From positions 1-13,753 of the forward strand of contig JAAURU010000039.1 of the NCBI GenBank assembly GCA_012032075.1: a DNA stretch of 13,753 nt. The letters are read 5' to 3'. The notes beneath the pieces were generated by a model. The model was not told the DNA's origin. It made no database searches and saw only the letters and a program-made list of their open reading frames with translations. Numbering within the stretch: position 1 is the first letter of the stretch; every line of letters begins with the position of its first letter. The translations under genes were made by a program, and so were the position numbers. Below, in pieces: positions 1 to 8,629 of the stretch. This DNA is from Flavobacterium sp. Its GTDB lineage: Bacteria; Bacteroidota; Bacteroidia; Flavobacteriales; Flavobacteriaceae.

Positions 1-736
1 GGTAACCTTTTTATAGTTTCTTTTTGTTGTAAAACGTTTTAAATCAGAATGCGATTTAGTAAATGAACTTTTGATTTCATTTTCGTTCCAAATTTAAAAA
101 ATTTACATCTTGAGTAATTACTAACCAAAGTTTATAAACTAATTGATTAGGGAAAGCCCGTCTTAGATTATTAAAATAATCTGGATCAATAACAGATGCA
201 TTTAAACAAGGTTCAGTAGATAAAGATTCATAATTTAAAAGTAAAGTTTTAAGATTATCAATACCTGTTTTTTTTCTAGAACTTACTAACGCAATTTTTG
301 TTTTTAATTCTTTTTCTAAAAACGGAATATCAAGTTCAATTCCTTTAAGTTGCATTCTATCAGCCATATTAATGACTAATATGGTAGGAATTTCTAAATC
401 TTTTATTTGTGTGAAAAGGAGTAAATTTCGTTTTAAATTTTCAACTTCGGTTACTACAACAGCAACATCTGGAAAGTCTTCATCTTTTTTATTTAATAAT
501 AACTCAATGACTACGTTTTCATCAATCGAACTAGCATTTAAACTATAGGTTCCTGGTAAATCTATAATTTTTGCTTTTACAGTAGGAGATAATTTGCAAC
601 TTCCTTGTTTTTTTTCAACCGTAATACCAGGATAGTTACCTACTTGTTGGTTTAAACCAGTTAATTGATTAAAAACGGAAGTTTTGCCCACATTTGGATT
701 TCCTATTAAAGCAACTTTTATAGTAGATTTTGGCAT
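1..736 (-). CDS. feoB: FeoB ferrous iron transporter, N-terminal GTPase part (partial; frame broken as read)
   Basis: FeoB imports Fe(II) across the inner membrane; its cytoplasmic N-terminus is a G protein. Seen here: G1 GNPNVGKT (residues 12-19), G2 around GNYPGIT, G3 DLPG (59-62), G4 NMAD (123-126) and a G5-like SSRKKTG. The family is about 700 residues, and the membrane Gate domains lie beyond the left edge. The frame starting at ATG 734-736 stops at 77 after 219 residues, but the next frame continues with family-like sequence (NEIKSSFTKSHSDLKR). The join needs one base removed from the T run at 80-83. A second join at the A run 31-34 then restores RLQQKETIKR. Both changes are extra bases. 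The gene starts 13 nt after feoA, so the two are probably co-transcribed. Identity is secure; true pseudogenization is possible but less likely than sequence error. Confidence 0.9.
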
Positions 737-749
737 TAATTAATAGCAA

Positions 750-974
750 TTAAACGGTTACGATAATTTCTTTTGCTGTTTCTTTACGAATGGCAACATG
801 ACTATCGTTAATGTTAAAATAGTAAGGATCACCTAAAGGCGCAATTTGTATTAATTCAATAAAATTACCAGGTAAACAACCCATTTCTAACAGTTTTAAA
901 GGAATTTCATCAATATTAATTTCACTAATAAATCCTTTTTCACCTATTTTTAAATCTGAAACTAATTTTTCCAA
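750..974 (-). CDS. feoA: FeoA, small SH3-like partner of FeoB
   Basis: A 74-residue cytosolic protein with the FeoA core signature: KIGEKGFI near the N-terminus, IPLKLLEMGCLPGN in the middle (residues 25-38), then APLGDPYYF and a DSHVAIRKE ending. FeoA proteins are usually 70-80 residues, so this is complete. They assist FeoB, probably by binding its GTPase region. The start is a TTG at 972-974: an in-frame TAA lies three codons upstream and there is no ATG near the conserved N-terminus, so TTG is the best start. A TAnnTTTG promoter element sits about 25 nt upstream, giving a very short leader. feoB follows 13 nt downstream on the same strand. Confidence 0.93.
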   Translation of the reverse strand: MEKLVSDLKIGEKGFISEINIDEIPLKLLEMGCLPGNFIELIQIAPLGDPYYFNINDSHVAIRKETAKEIIVTV

Positions 975-998
975 GCTTATTTAGATTGAATTAAAATA

Positions 999-1006
999 CA
1001 AAGGTA
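999..1006 (-). promoter_or_regulatory. Putative feoAB promoter, -7 element
   Basis: On the minus strand this reads TACCTTTG, an exact match to the Bacteroidota -7 consensus TAnnTTTG. It lies about 25 nt upstream of the feoA TTG start in the gap after the SCO gene. I see no clear TTG-type -33 element at the usual distance. It implies that feoAB has its own promoter rather than depending only on SCO read-through. No convincing Fur or DtxR operator is visible. Confidence 0.5.
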
Positions 1007-1055
1007 GCTAATAATTAGGAATAGTTTGGCTATTTTCGGTAAAATTTAAGAATTC

Positions 1056-1718
1056 TTATTCGCAAAGAAAAAGAATATCTTCATACAGTTTTTTTACTTC
1101 TTCGAGATTTGTTCCGTCATAAAAACCGCGGATTCTTCTTTTTTGGTCTACTAAAACAAAATTTTCAGTGTGAACCATATCATAAAATTCTTCTGGACGA
1201 CCAGTTTTAACAGCCAAATAAGATTTTCTTGCGATATAATAAATATCTTTTTTATTTCCTGTTACCAAATTCCATTTTTCATCAATAACACCTTTTTCTT
1301 TAGCATATGCTTTTAAAACCGAAACATCGTCAATATCTGGAGTTACTGAATGAGATAATAGCATTACTTTTTGATTCTTTTTGATTTTTTCTTGAAGCCA
1401 AACCATATTATCTGTCATTTTTGGACAAATAGAAGGACAAGTTGTGAAAAAGAAATCAGCTACATAAATTTTATCTCTATAATCCTCTTGTGTAATAGTT
1501 TTTCCATTTTGATTTGTAAAGGAAAAATCGGCTATTTTGTGGTTGTAACCAATATGTTGCACAGTCGAATCTACTAATTCTGGATTTACATCTCTTGGAG
1601 AATATATTTTTAGCTGTTTTTGAGGTTTTAATAAAGTATATATCCCAATAAAAATTAGTATTGAAATCACACTAAATAATATAATAAAACCTAAATAGCT
1701 TTTTTTTTGTAGATTCAT
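1056..1718 (-). CDS. SCO1/SenC/PrrC family copper chaperone (thioredoxin fold)
   Basis: SCO proteins deliver copper to the CuA site of cytochrome c oxidase from the outer face of the inner membrane. The protein has one N-terminal membrane anchor (about residues 7-30, SYLGFIILFS onward) and then a thioredoxin-like domain. The copper ligands are all present: CPSIC (Cys94 and Cys98 from the chosen start) and a conserved His in HTENFVL (His183). KIADFSFTNQNGKTIT is the usual SCO entry strand. The open frame extends four codons upstream to a TTG at 1730, but ATG 1716-1718 is preferred because it places the start directly before the basic NLQKK segment; this gives 220 residues, normal for the family. 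It is divergent from the secreted propeller gene and precedes feoA by about 80 nt. Confidence 0.92.
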   Translation of the reverse strand: MNLQKKSYLGFIILFSVISILIFIGIYTLLKPQKQLKIYSPRDVNPELVDSTVQHIGYNHKIADFSFTNQNGKTITQEDYRDKIYVADFFFTTCPSICPKMTDNMVWLQEKIKKNQKVMLLSHSVTPDIDDVSVLKAYAKEKGVIDEKWNLVTGNKKDIYYIARKSYLAVKTGRPEEFYDMVHTENFVLVDQKRRIRGFYDGTNLEEVKKLYEDILFLCE

Positions 1719-1750
1719 GATAGCTTCCAATTTTAAATTTTAAACCTTTT

Positions 1751-1758
1751 CAAAGTTA
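1751..1758 (-). promoter_or_regulatory. Putative promoter of the SCO gene, -7 element
   Basis: Minus-strand TAACTTTG matches TAnnTTTG exactly. It is 32 nt upstream of the chosen ATG at 1718, which implies a leader of about 25 nt. No clear -33 TTG partner is visible. Confidence 0.45.
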
Positions 1759-1877
1759 AATATAATATAACTTATTTCCATATAACTTTTAATGATTAGT
1801 TTATTAAGTTGTATTTCTTAAATAATATAACATTGTAAAACGATAATAAAACATTATTTTTTATGAATGAAAAAATA

Positions 1878-1885
1878 TATATTTG
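1878..1885 (+). promoter_or_regulatory. Possible promoter of the T9SS propeller gene, -7 element
   Basis: TATATTTG matches TAnnTTTG. It lies about 107 nt upstream of the restored ATG at 1993, which would leave a leader of roughly 100 nt. In such AT-rich sequence a chance match is quite possible, and no -33 element supports it. Confidence 0.3.
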
Positions 1886-1992
1886 TGGATTAATGTAACA
1901 ACTATTTAATAAATATAACTAAATAATTATTTGAATATAATATTTATGTTAATTACCAAACAAACTATAGACTAAAGATTAAATCAAAAATT

Positions 1993-4900
1993 ATGAAAAA
2001 GCGTACTTTTTATTATTAATTTTAACCTCATTAGGTTATGCACAATATAATTCTTCAGCTCCATGGATTGAAAATAATCCTAATGCTAAAAAAGGAGATA
2101 TGACTATCGATGAAGAAGTTGAATTATTCAATGAATATTGGACAACAAGAGATAAAAATGTTAAAGGTTCTGGTCATAAACCATTCATGAGATGGGAATA
2201 TCATTGGAGATCTTTAGAAAATGAAAATGGTTATTTAATTTCTCCTCAAGAAATGAATGATGCTTGGAATAAAAAAAGAAATGCAAAATTATCTAGAAAT
2301 TCTTCTTTTGCTTTACCACCAAGTAATTGGCAAGCTGTTGGTCCTTTTACACATATAAATTCTGGCTCATGGTCATCTGGTCAAGGAAGAGTTAATATAG
2401 TTTATCAAGATCCAACTAATTCAAATACACTCTATATAGGTTCTCCAGCTGGTGGAATTTGGAAGTCAGTAGATGCAGGAGTTAATTGGACACCATTGTC
2501 AGATGATTTACCACAGATTGGGGTTTCTGGGATTGCAGTAGATTATACAAATTCAAATGTTATTTATATAGCTACTGGAGATAAAGATGGAGGAGATACC
2601 TATTCTGTAGGAGTTATGAAATCTATAGATGGAGGTTTAACTTGGAATACAACTGGACTAACTTTTACAGGTACTGGTTCAAGAGCAGGAGATATAATTA
2701 TGCACCCTACGAATAATCAAATTTTATTTTGTGCTACAAGTAGCGGTTTGTATAAAACTACAAATGCAGGTGTTAATTGGTCTGTTGTTCAAACTGGAAA
2801 TTTTTCAAGAGGAGCTATTCGTTTTAAACCGAATGATCCTTCTATAGTTTATGGAACTACTACTAATACGTTTTACAAATCGACAAATACAGGTTCTAGT
2901 TTTATTTCTATAAATATAGGTTTACCTGTAACATCAAGTAGATTATTATTAGACGTTACACCAGCTAATTCAAATTATGTATATGTTTTAAGTCATTCAA
3001 ATTCTATTTCTACAAATAATGGTTTTCAAGGTGTTTATAGATCTACAGATAGTGGTGATAGTTTTACTACAAGAAATAGCACAACAAATGTATTAGAATC
3101 TAATCAAGCAGGATATGATTTAGCATTAGCAGTTTCTGATACTAATCCTGAATTAATTTTTACTGGTTGTTTAAATGTTTGGAAATCTACAAACGGAGGA
3201 ACTTCTTTTACAAAAGGAACTAGTTGGAATGCTCCAACTGGAGCTGGATACACACATGCTGATATTCATTATCTGGGTTATAGTAATGGTGTTTTGTTTT
3301 GCGGGAGTGATGGAGGTGTTTACAAGTCAACCAATAACGGAACAAATTTTTCAGATTTAACAGCAACTGCTCAAATTAGTCAATTTTATAGAGTATCTGT
3401 ATCTAAACAATCTTCAGGAAATATAACAGGAGGTTTACAAGATAATGGAGGTCATGCATACAGTGGTGGAATATGGAAAAACTATTATGGAGCTGATGGA
3501 ATGGATGCAGCAATCGATCCAAATAATCAAAATTTATATTATGGTTTTATACAGTATGGAGGAAGTTTATATGGTTCTTCAAATGCAGGAAATTCACGTT
3601 CTATTTCAGTTTCTGCACCTGCTGCCGAAACAGGAACTAATGATGATGGAGGGAACTGGATTACTCCTTTAAAAATGAATAATTCAGGAGAATTATTTTC
3701 AGCTTATGAAAGATTATATAGATTAATAAATGGAAGCTGGGTGCAACAAAGTTCTGGAACAATTGGATCTGGAAATATTGAATATATAGAAGTGAATCCC
3801 ATAAATGATGATATAATGTATGTATCAAATGGTTCTGGATTATATAAAAGTACAAATAGAGGTTTAGATTTTGTGCTTATTTATAATTCACCAGGAACAA
3901 TTACATCTATTGAATGTCATTCTTATGATAGTAATATAGTTTATTTAACCACTTCAGGAACATCTGGGCAAGTATTAAAATCTACAAATGGTGGAAGTAG
4001 TTTTACAGATATCACTACAGGTATTCCAAATATCGGTAAAAATATAATTGTGCATCAAGCACAAAACACTAATAACCCATTGTATGTTGGTACTAGTTTA
4101 GGAGTTTATTATAGAGACGATTCAATGTCGTCTTGGGAACCTTTTGATACAAATTTACCTAATGTATCTGTAAGAGATTTAGAAATTAATTTAGCTGATG
4201 GAAAACTCATAGCAGCAACATACGGAAGAGGTATTTGGCAAACAGATATTCCTATTCAAGTTCCAGCCAATGACATCAAACTTGTTCAAATTCAAAAACC
4301 AACAAACGGAGTTAATTGTGGTTCGAATGTAAGTCCAGAAGTTGAAATTAATAATAATGGTTCAAATGTAATTACTTCAGCTACTATAAATTATAGTATT
4401 GATTCTACTCCATATAATTTCACTTGGAATGGGAATTTAGCTCCTAATTCTTCAACTGTAGTTACATTACCAACTGCTACATTAGCAAGAGGACAACACA
4501 ACATTAGTGTTACAACAACAACAACAAATGATGCATTTCCAGATAATAATAGTGGAAATACTATTTTTAATATTAATGATGCTGGAACAGTGGGTGTAAT
4601 TAATACATTTACAAATACTAGTGATGAATTATTGTCTTATAATGAAGGTAATTCTTCTTCTCAATGGCAAAGAGGAATAAGAGCTGATGGTTCAAACATG
4701 GATAGTGCTGGGGATACAGTTTATACAACCAATTTATCTGGTAACTATCCTAATAATATAAAATCCTATTTAATTTCTCAATGTTATAATTTAACTAATG
4801 TAACAAATCCAGAAATTAGCTTTTCTTTTAAATTTGATTTAGAATTAAATTGGGATATTATTTATGTTGAATATTCTACAGATTTTGGCTCAAATTGGAA

Positions 4901-5411
4901 TGTGTTAGGAGTAAGTGCACCAAATTGGTATAACAGTAGCAGAACTCCTCAAACATCAGGAAATGATTGTAATAATTGTCCTGGAGCTCAATGGACGGGT
5001 TCTAATACCAATGTATCAACGTATACTTATCCATTAAACTTTTTAAATACTCAGGCAAATGTTATTTTTAGAATTGTTTTTCATTCAGATGAATCGGTAA
5101 ATAGTACTGGAGCAATTATTGACAATTTTTTAATTTCTGGAACTACCTTATCTAATCAAAATTTTGAATTAAATAATGTATCTATTTATCCAAACCCTTC
5201 TACAGGAATCTATACGCTTTCATTAGGAAATGTTGAACCGATTTCAATAACTGTTTATGATATTTCTGGCAAAGTAATTCTTTCTAAAAAAGATCTTATA
5301 GTGAGCAATAATAAGACAACTATTGATTTAACGGAAGCGTCAAAAGGAATCTATTTTATTACGATTAATTCAGTTAACGGAATAATTTCTAAAAGAATTG
5401 TTAAAGAATAA
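1993..5411 (+). CDS. Secreted Asp-box (BNR/Vps10-like) beta-propeller protein with T9SS type A sorting domain; N-terminus hidden by a frameshift
   Basis: As read, the long frame has its first ATG at 2100 (1103 residues), which would leave a secreted protein without a signal peptide. ATG 1993 plus one missing A in the run 1996-2000 gives a classic signal peptide (MKKAYFLLLILTSLGYAQ) joined directly to the long frame, about 1139 residues in all. The mature protein has a conserved-looking N-terminal stretch, then about nine Asp-box motifs of the type YKSTNxGxxF/W between nt 2460 and 4002, the hallmark of sialidase, sortilin or GH74-like propeller blades. Next come a CARDB-like beta domain from about 4270 (NDIKLVQIQKP) and a MAM/jelly-roll-like segment at about 4840-5150. 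The end is a type A sorting domain (IYPNPSTG at about 5184, SKGIYFITI, final KRIVKE). It should be exported by Sec, moved across the outer membrane by T9SS and anchored or released at the surface. Substrate unknown; no glycosidase catalytic residues can be assigned. Confidence 0.88.
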
Positions 5412-5442
5412 CCTGATATTTAAAGAGCTAATGCAAATAAAG

Positions 5443-5450
5443 TATATTTG
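5443..5450 (+). promoter_or_regulatory. Putative promoter of the M13 peptidase gene, -7 element
   Basis: TATATTTG matches TAnnTTTG and lies 29 nt upstream of the ATG at 5479, implying a leader of about 20 nt. It sits in the 67-nt gap after the propeller gene, so the peptidase probably has its own promoter. No strong terminator is seen between the two genes. Confidence 0.45.
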
Positions 5451-5478
5451 TAAATAAGTCTTTTTAAAACAACTAACA

Positions 5479-7553
5479 ATGAAAAATTATATTTTAAAAG
5501 GAAGCTTAGGTTTCCTTTTTTTGGCTTCAATGTTTAATTCGTGTAAAACAGGAGAAAAAACAGTTGAGGTTAAAAAAGAAACTGCAAATGTTGGTATCAA
5601 TACCAATTTTATGGACAAATCTGTAGATCCGGCCGATAATTTCTTCCGATTTGTAAACGGTCAATGGTTAGATAAAACTGAAATTCCAGCTGATAGAACA
5701 CGTTGGGGAAGTTTTGATGAACTTCGTAAAAAAACAGACGAAGATGTCATGATTATCTTAAAAGATGCTTTGAAAGATAAATCTATCGATCCAAAATCTG
5801 ATCAAGGGAAAGCACTAAGTTTATATAAAACTGTTTTAGATACAGTTACTAGAAATAAACAAGGTAGCACTCCTTTAAAACCTTATTTAGATAAAATAAA
5901 TAAGGTGAAAATGCTAAAGAAGTAGTAGCTTTAGTAACTGAAATGGAACCAGAAGCTGGTTTAGGTTTTTTTGGAAGTTACATTGGAACTGATGCTAAAA
6001 ACAGTACTCGAAATGTAGTATATATTGGAACAGGAAGTTTAGGTTTACCTGATAGAGACTACTATGTTTCAGATGCTCCAGACAACAAAGAGAAAAGAGA
6101 AAAATATGAACTACATGTTGCTAAAATGCTTCAGTTTATTGGAGATGATGAAGCTAAAGCTAAAGTAAATGCAAAAAAAATATTGGCTTTGGAAACCAAA
6201 ATGTCAACAGCTACTTTTGATAGAGTAGAAAGAAGAGACAGAAGAAAAAGTTATAATCCAATGACAATTGCCGATTTAGAGAAAATTACACCAACCGTAA
6301 ATTGGAATGAGTATTTAAAAGGTATTGGAATACCAAAATTGATTCTTTAATTGTTTCCCAACCAAAATACATGGCCACTTTGGAAACTATTTTTAAAGAA
6401 AACGACTTAGATGCTTGGAAAGCTTATATGAAATGGACGCTTTTAAGAGGTGCTTCAGATGAATTAAGTACCGATATTGAAAATGCTAATTTCGAGTTTT
6501 ATGGTAAAACCTTAACTGGAGCTGTGAAGCAAAGACCAGCAGATGAAAGAGCATTACAAGTTGTAAATAGAAGACTTGGAGAAGCCTTAGGGAAATTATA
6601 CGTAGCTAAAAAATTTCCACCAGAAGCTAAAGCCAAAGCACAAGCTATGATTGCCAATGTATTCAAAGCTTTTGAAAATAGAATCGATAACTTACCATGG
6701 ATGACTAAAGCAACTAAAGAAAATGCTAAATTGAAATTAAAAAAATCAAGAGTAAAAATTGGCTATCCTGACGTTTGGGAAGATTATTCAAAATTAGCTA
6801 TTACCGATCCTAAAAATGAAGGAACTTACTTTGAAAATTCAAGACAGTACGCTAGATGGAGACATATGGATAATTTAGAAAAACTTGGAAAACCAGTGGA
6901 CAAAGAAGAATGGGGAATGTCTCCACAAACCGTAAATGCTTATTTTAATCCTTCTTATAACGAAATTGTATTTCCTGCAGCTATCTTACAACCGCCTTTT
7001 TACGATTATAAAGCAGATGAAGCTGTAAATTATGGAGGAATTGGAGCTGTTATTGGTCACGAAATTTCACATGGTTTTGACGATTCAGGATCAAGGTACA
7101 ATGCAGATGGAAACTTAGTAAACTGGTGGTCTGATGAAGATTTAAAACAGTTTACCTCTCTAGGAGATGCTTTAGCCGATCAATATTCTGCTTTACAACC
7201 TTTACCAGGCATTTATGTAGATGGTAAATTTACATTGGGAGAAAACATTGGAGATTTAGGAGGAGTAAATGTAGCTTATGATGGTTTACAAATTTATTTA
7301 AAAGAAATGGTAATCCAGGTTTAATAGACGGTTACACACCAGAACAACGTTTCTTTATTTCATGGTCAACGATTTGGAGAAGTAAAATGCGTGACGAAGC
7401 CATAAAAAACCAAGTAAAAACCGATCCACACTCACCAGGAATGTATAGAGCTTATGTACCTTTACAAAATGTTGACTCTTTTACCAAGCTTTTGGAGTAA
7501 AAGAAGGAGACGGAATGTATATTGCTCCTGAAAACAGAGTTAAAATTTGGTAG
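5479..7553 (+). CDS. M13 family (neprilysin/PepO-like) zinc metallopeptidase lipoprotein, frame broken four times as read
   Basis: M13 enzymes are zinc endopeptidases acting on oligopeptides outside the cytoplasm. The N-terminus is a signal peptide with a likely lipidated Cys22 (MFNSC), then the M13 entry motif DPADNFFRFVNGQWL. The zinc site is complete: HEISH at nt 7058-7072 (residue 528 on), third ligand Glu in ENIGD at nt 7241-7255. The substrate strand NAYFNPSYNEIVFPAAIL and the typical C-terminal VKIW before TAG 7551-7553 are also present. The sequence is split into four frames. One missing base at each of four runs (A 5908-5911, A 6335-6338, A 7305-7307, T 7479-7482) joins them without loss. 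Corrected length is 2079 nt, exactly 693 codons, the normal family size. ENIGDLGG replaces the commoner ENIADNGG; the Glu and Asp are kept. Identity is certain; whether it is intact in the cell depends on the base calls. Confidence 0.93.
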
Positions 7554-7594
7554 AACAAAATTAATTGTGTCATTTCTTACTGAGTCGAGAAAAT

Positions 7595-7628
7595 AAACAC
7601 TTAAATTAATGATTTGAGTGTTTTTTTT
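7595..7628 (+). terminator. Rho-independent-type terminator after the M13 peptidase
   Basis: An 11-bp stem, AAACACTTAAA at 7595-7605 pairing with TTTGAGTGTTT at 7613-7623 (one G-T pair), has a 7-nt loop. The T run 7621-7628 overlaps the stem end. It begins 42 nt after the peptidase stop and lies between convergent genes, so it may also slow transcription from the other side. Confidence 0.75.
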
Positions 7629-7640
7629 GCTTTTTATTTC

Positions 7641-7698
7641 AACACAAATTCCACTAATTCTCACAGATTAATTTGTGCAAATTTGTGGAATTTGTGTT
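7641..7698. repeat. Intergenic inverted repeat, 14-bp perfect arms
   Basis: AACACAAATTCCAC (7641-7654) is perfectly repeated in inverse at 7685-7698, around a 30-nt centre that itself contains CACAGATTAATTTGTG. Together with the hairpin just before it, it fills the gap between convergent genes, ending 7 nt before the permease stop codon. There is no T tract after it on either strand, so it is not a textbook terminator. The wording resembles a widespread flavobacterial intergenic repeat; that last point is from memory. Confidence 0.65.
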
Positions 7699-7704
7699 TT
7701 AAAT

Positions 7705-8626
7705 TTATGCTTTTTTAATCGCTTTATTAACTAAAAACAAACCTATAAGTGTAACTAATCCTCCAATAGCGATGGAAACTGTTAGAGGCTCGTTGAATAA
7801 GATATATCCAAAAAACAAAGCCACCATAGGGTTAATGTAGGCATACAAACTACTCACTTCTTTAGGTAAGTTTTCCAAAGCATATATAAAAGCAATAAAA
7901 GTTAATACAGAGCCAAACACCACTAAATAAGCAATCGACCACCAAGAAATTGCTGGAATTTCAGATAATGGAACGGTTTCTCCAGTAGTTTGAATTACAC
8001 TAAAAATAGCCACACAAGAAATCAACATTTGCAGTCCTAAACTAAAATATGGATTGAAATTAGTTTTATTTTCTCTAATATAAATAGATGATAAAGCCCA
8101 TGTAAATGTAGCGATTATCGAAAGCATAATTCCAAAACGAAATTCGGGTTTTAGAAAATCATGTAAGTAGTCGTAAAAAATAACACAAATTCCAGAAAAA
8201 CATATTACTAATCCTAAAACGGCTTTCCATGACACTTTTTCACCTCTAAAAAAACTGATAATAACAATCCAAAGTGGGAAAATAGAACCAATAATAGCTC
8301 CTAAACCACTCGAAATGTATTTCACACCCCAAGTGCTTAACCCATTACTTAGCATAAAATTTAAAATACTTAACACTAAGATGTTTCTCCATTGTCTTTG
8401 CGTTGGCCAAGGCGTTCTTTTATATAAAAATAAGCTAAATATAAAATGCCACCAAAAACTGTCTTAATACAACCAATTGCATTGCTGGCATTTGTTTAAC
8501 ACCTTCTTTTGAAGCAATCCAAGTAGTTCCCCAAAAAAAACTAATCCAACACAAAGCAATAAAAGGCAAACCAATAGCTTTCTTCTTTTGTTTTATATAG
8601 TCGTGAAAAACACTAAAATAAGCCAT
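7705..8626 (-). CDS. EamA/DMT-superfamily permease (RhaT/YdcZ-like), frame broken twice as read
   Basis: A polytopic inner-membrane transporter of the drug/metabolite family: two EamA repeats of about five helices each. Repeat 1 carries FIALCWISFFWGTTWIASK and then GLSTWGVKYISSGLGAII. Repeat 2 carries ATFTWALSSIYIRE and ends with YINPMVALFFGYILFNEP and a lysine-rich tail. The start is ATG 8624-8626, 3 nt after the stop of the epimerase-like gene. As read, the first frame ends after 63 residues. A missing base in each of two runs (A 8454-8458 and A 8426-8430 on the plus strand) gives LRQFFGGILYLAYFLYKRTP and joins the frames. Corrected length is 924 nt, exactly 308 codons, normal for the family. 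The substrate cannot be told from sequence. Confidence 0.88.
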
Positions 8627-8629
8627 GAA

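Larger units (their letters stand above)
1731..1992. other. AT-rich divergent intergenic region
   Basis: About 260 nt between the SCO gene (leftward) and the secreted propeller gene (rightward). It is almost entirely A and T. Two exact TAnnTTTG elements are present, one facing each way (1751-1758 minus; 1878-1885 plus). I see no short ORF with coding character, no RNA gene and no strong hairpin with a T tract. Confidence 0.5.

Noticed and set aside
1007..1055. Fur/DtxR-type operator upstream of feoA
   Set aside because: TAGC...GCTA ends are present around 1006-1033, but the centre does not match any iron-regulator box I can defend.
1371..1577. Plus-strand frame inside the SCO gene
   Set aside because: Antisense to conserved SCO sequence including the Cys motif region.
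1728..1730. TTG as start of the SCO gene
   Set aside because: An ATG four codons downstream is a better start just before the basic segment and membrane anchor.
3175..3855. Three short frames within the propeller gene
   Set aside because: Shadows of the 3.3-kb coding frame, low complexity and Met/Ile rich.
5479..7553. Three or four separate small genes in the M13 region, or a genuinely decayed peptidase
   Set aside because: The pieces abut in family order with no lost residues, and four homopolymer corrections give an exact 693-codon gene with all zinc ligands intact.
7452..7664. Minus-strand frame of 70 residues
   Set aside because: Overlaps the true C-terminus of the M13 peptidase and its terminator; no coding character.
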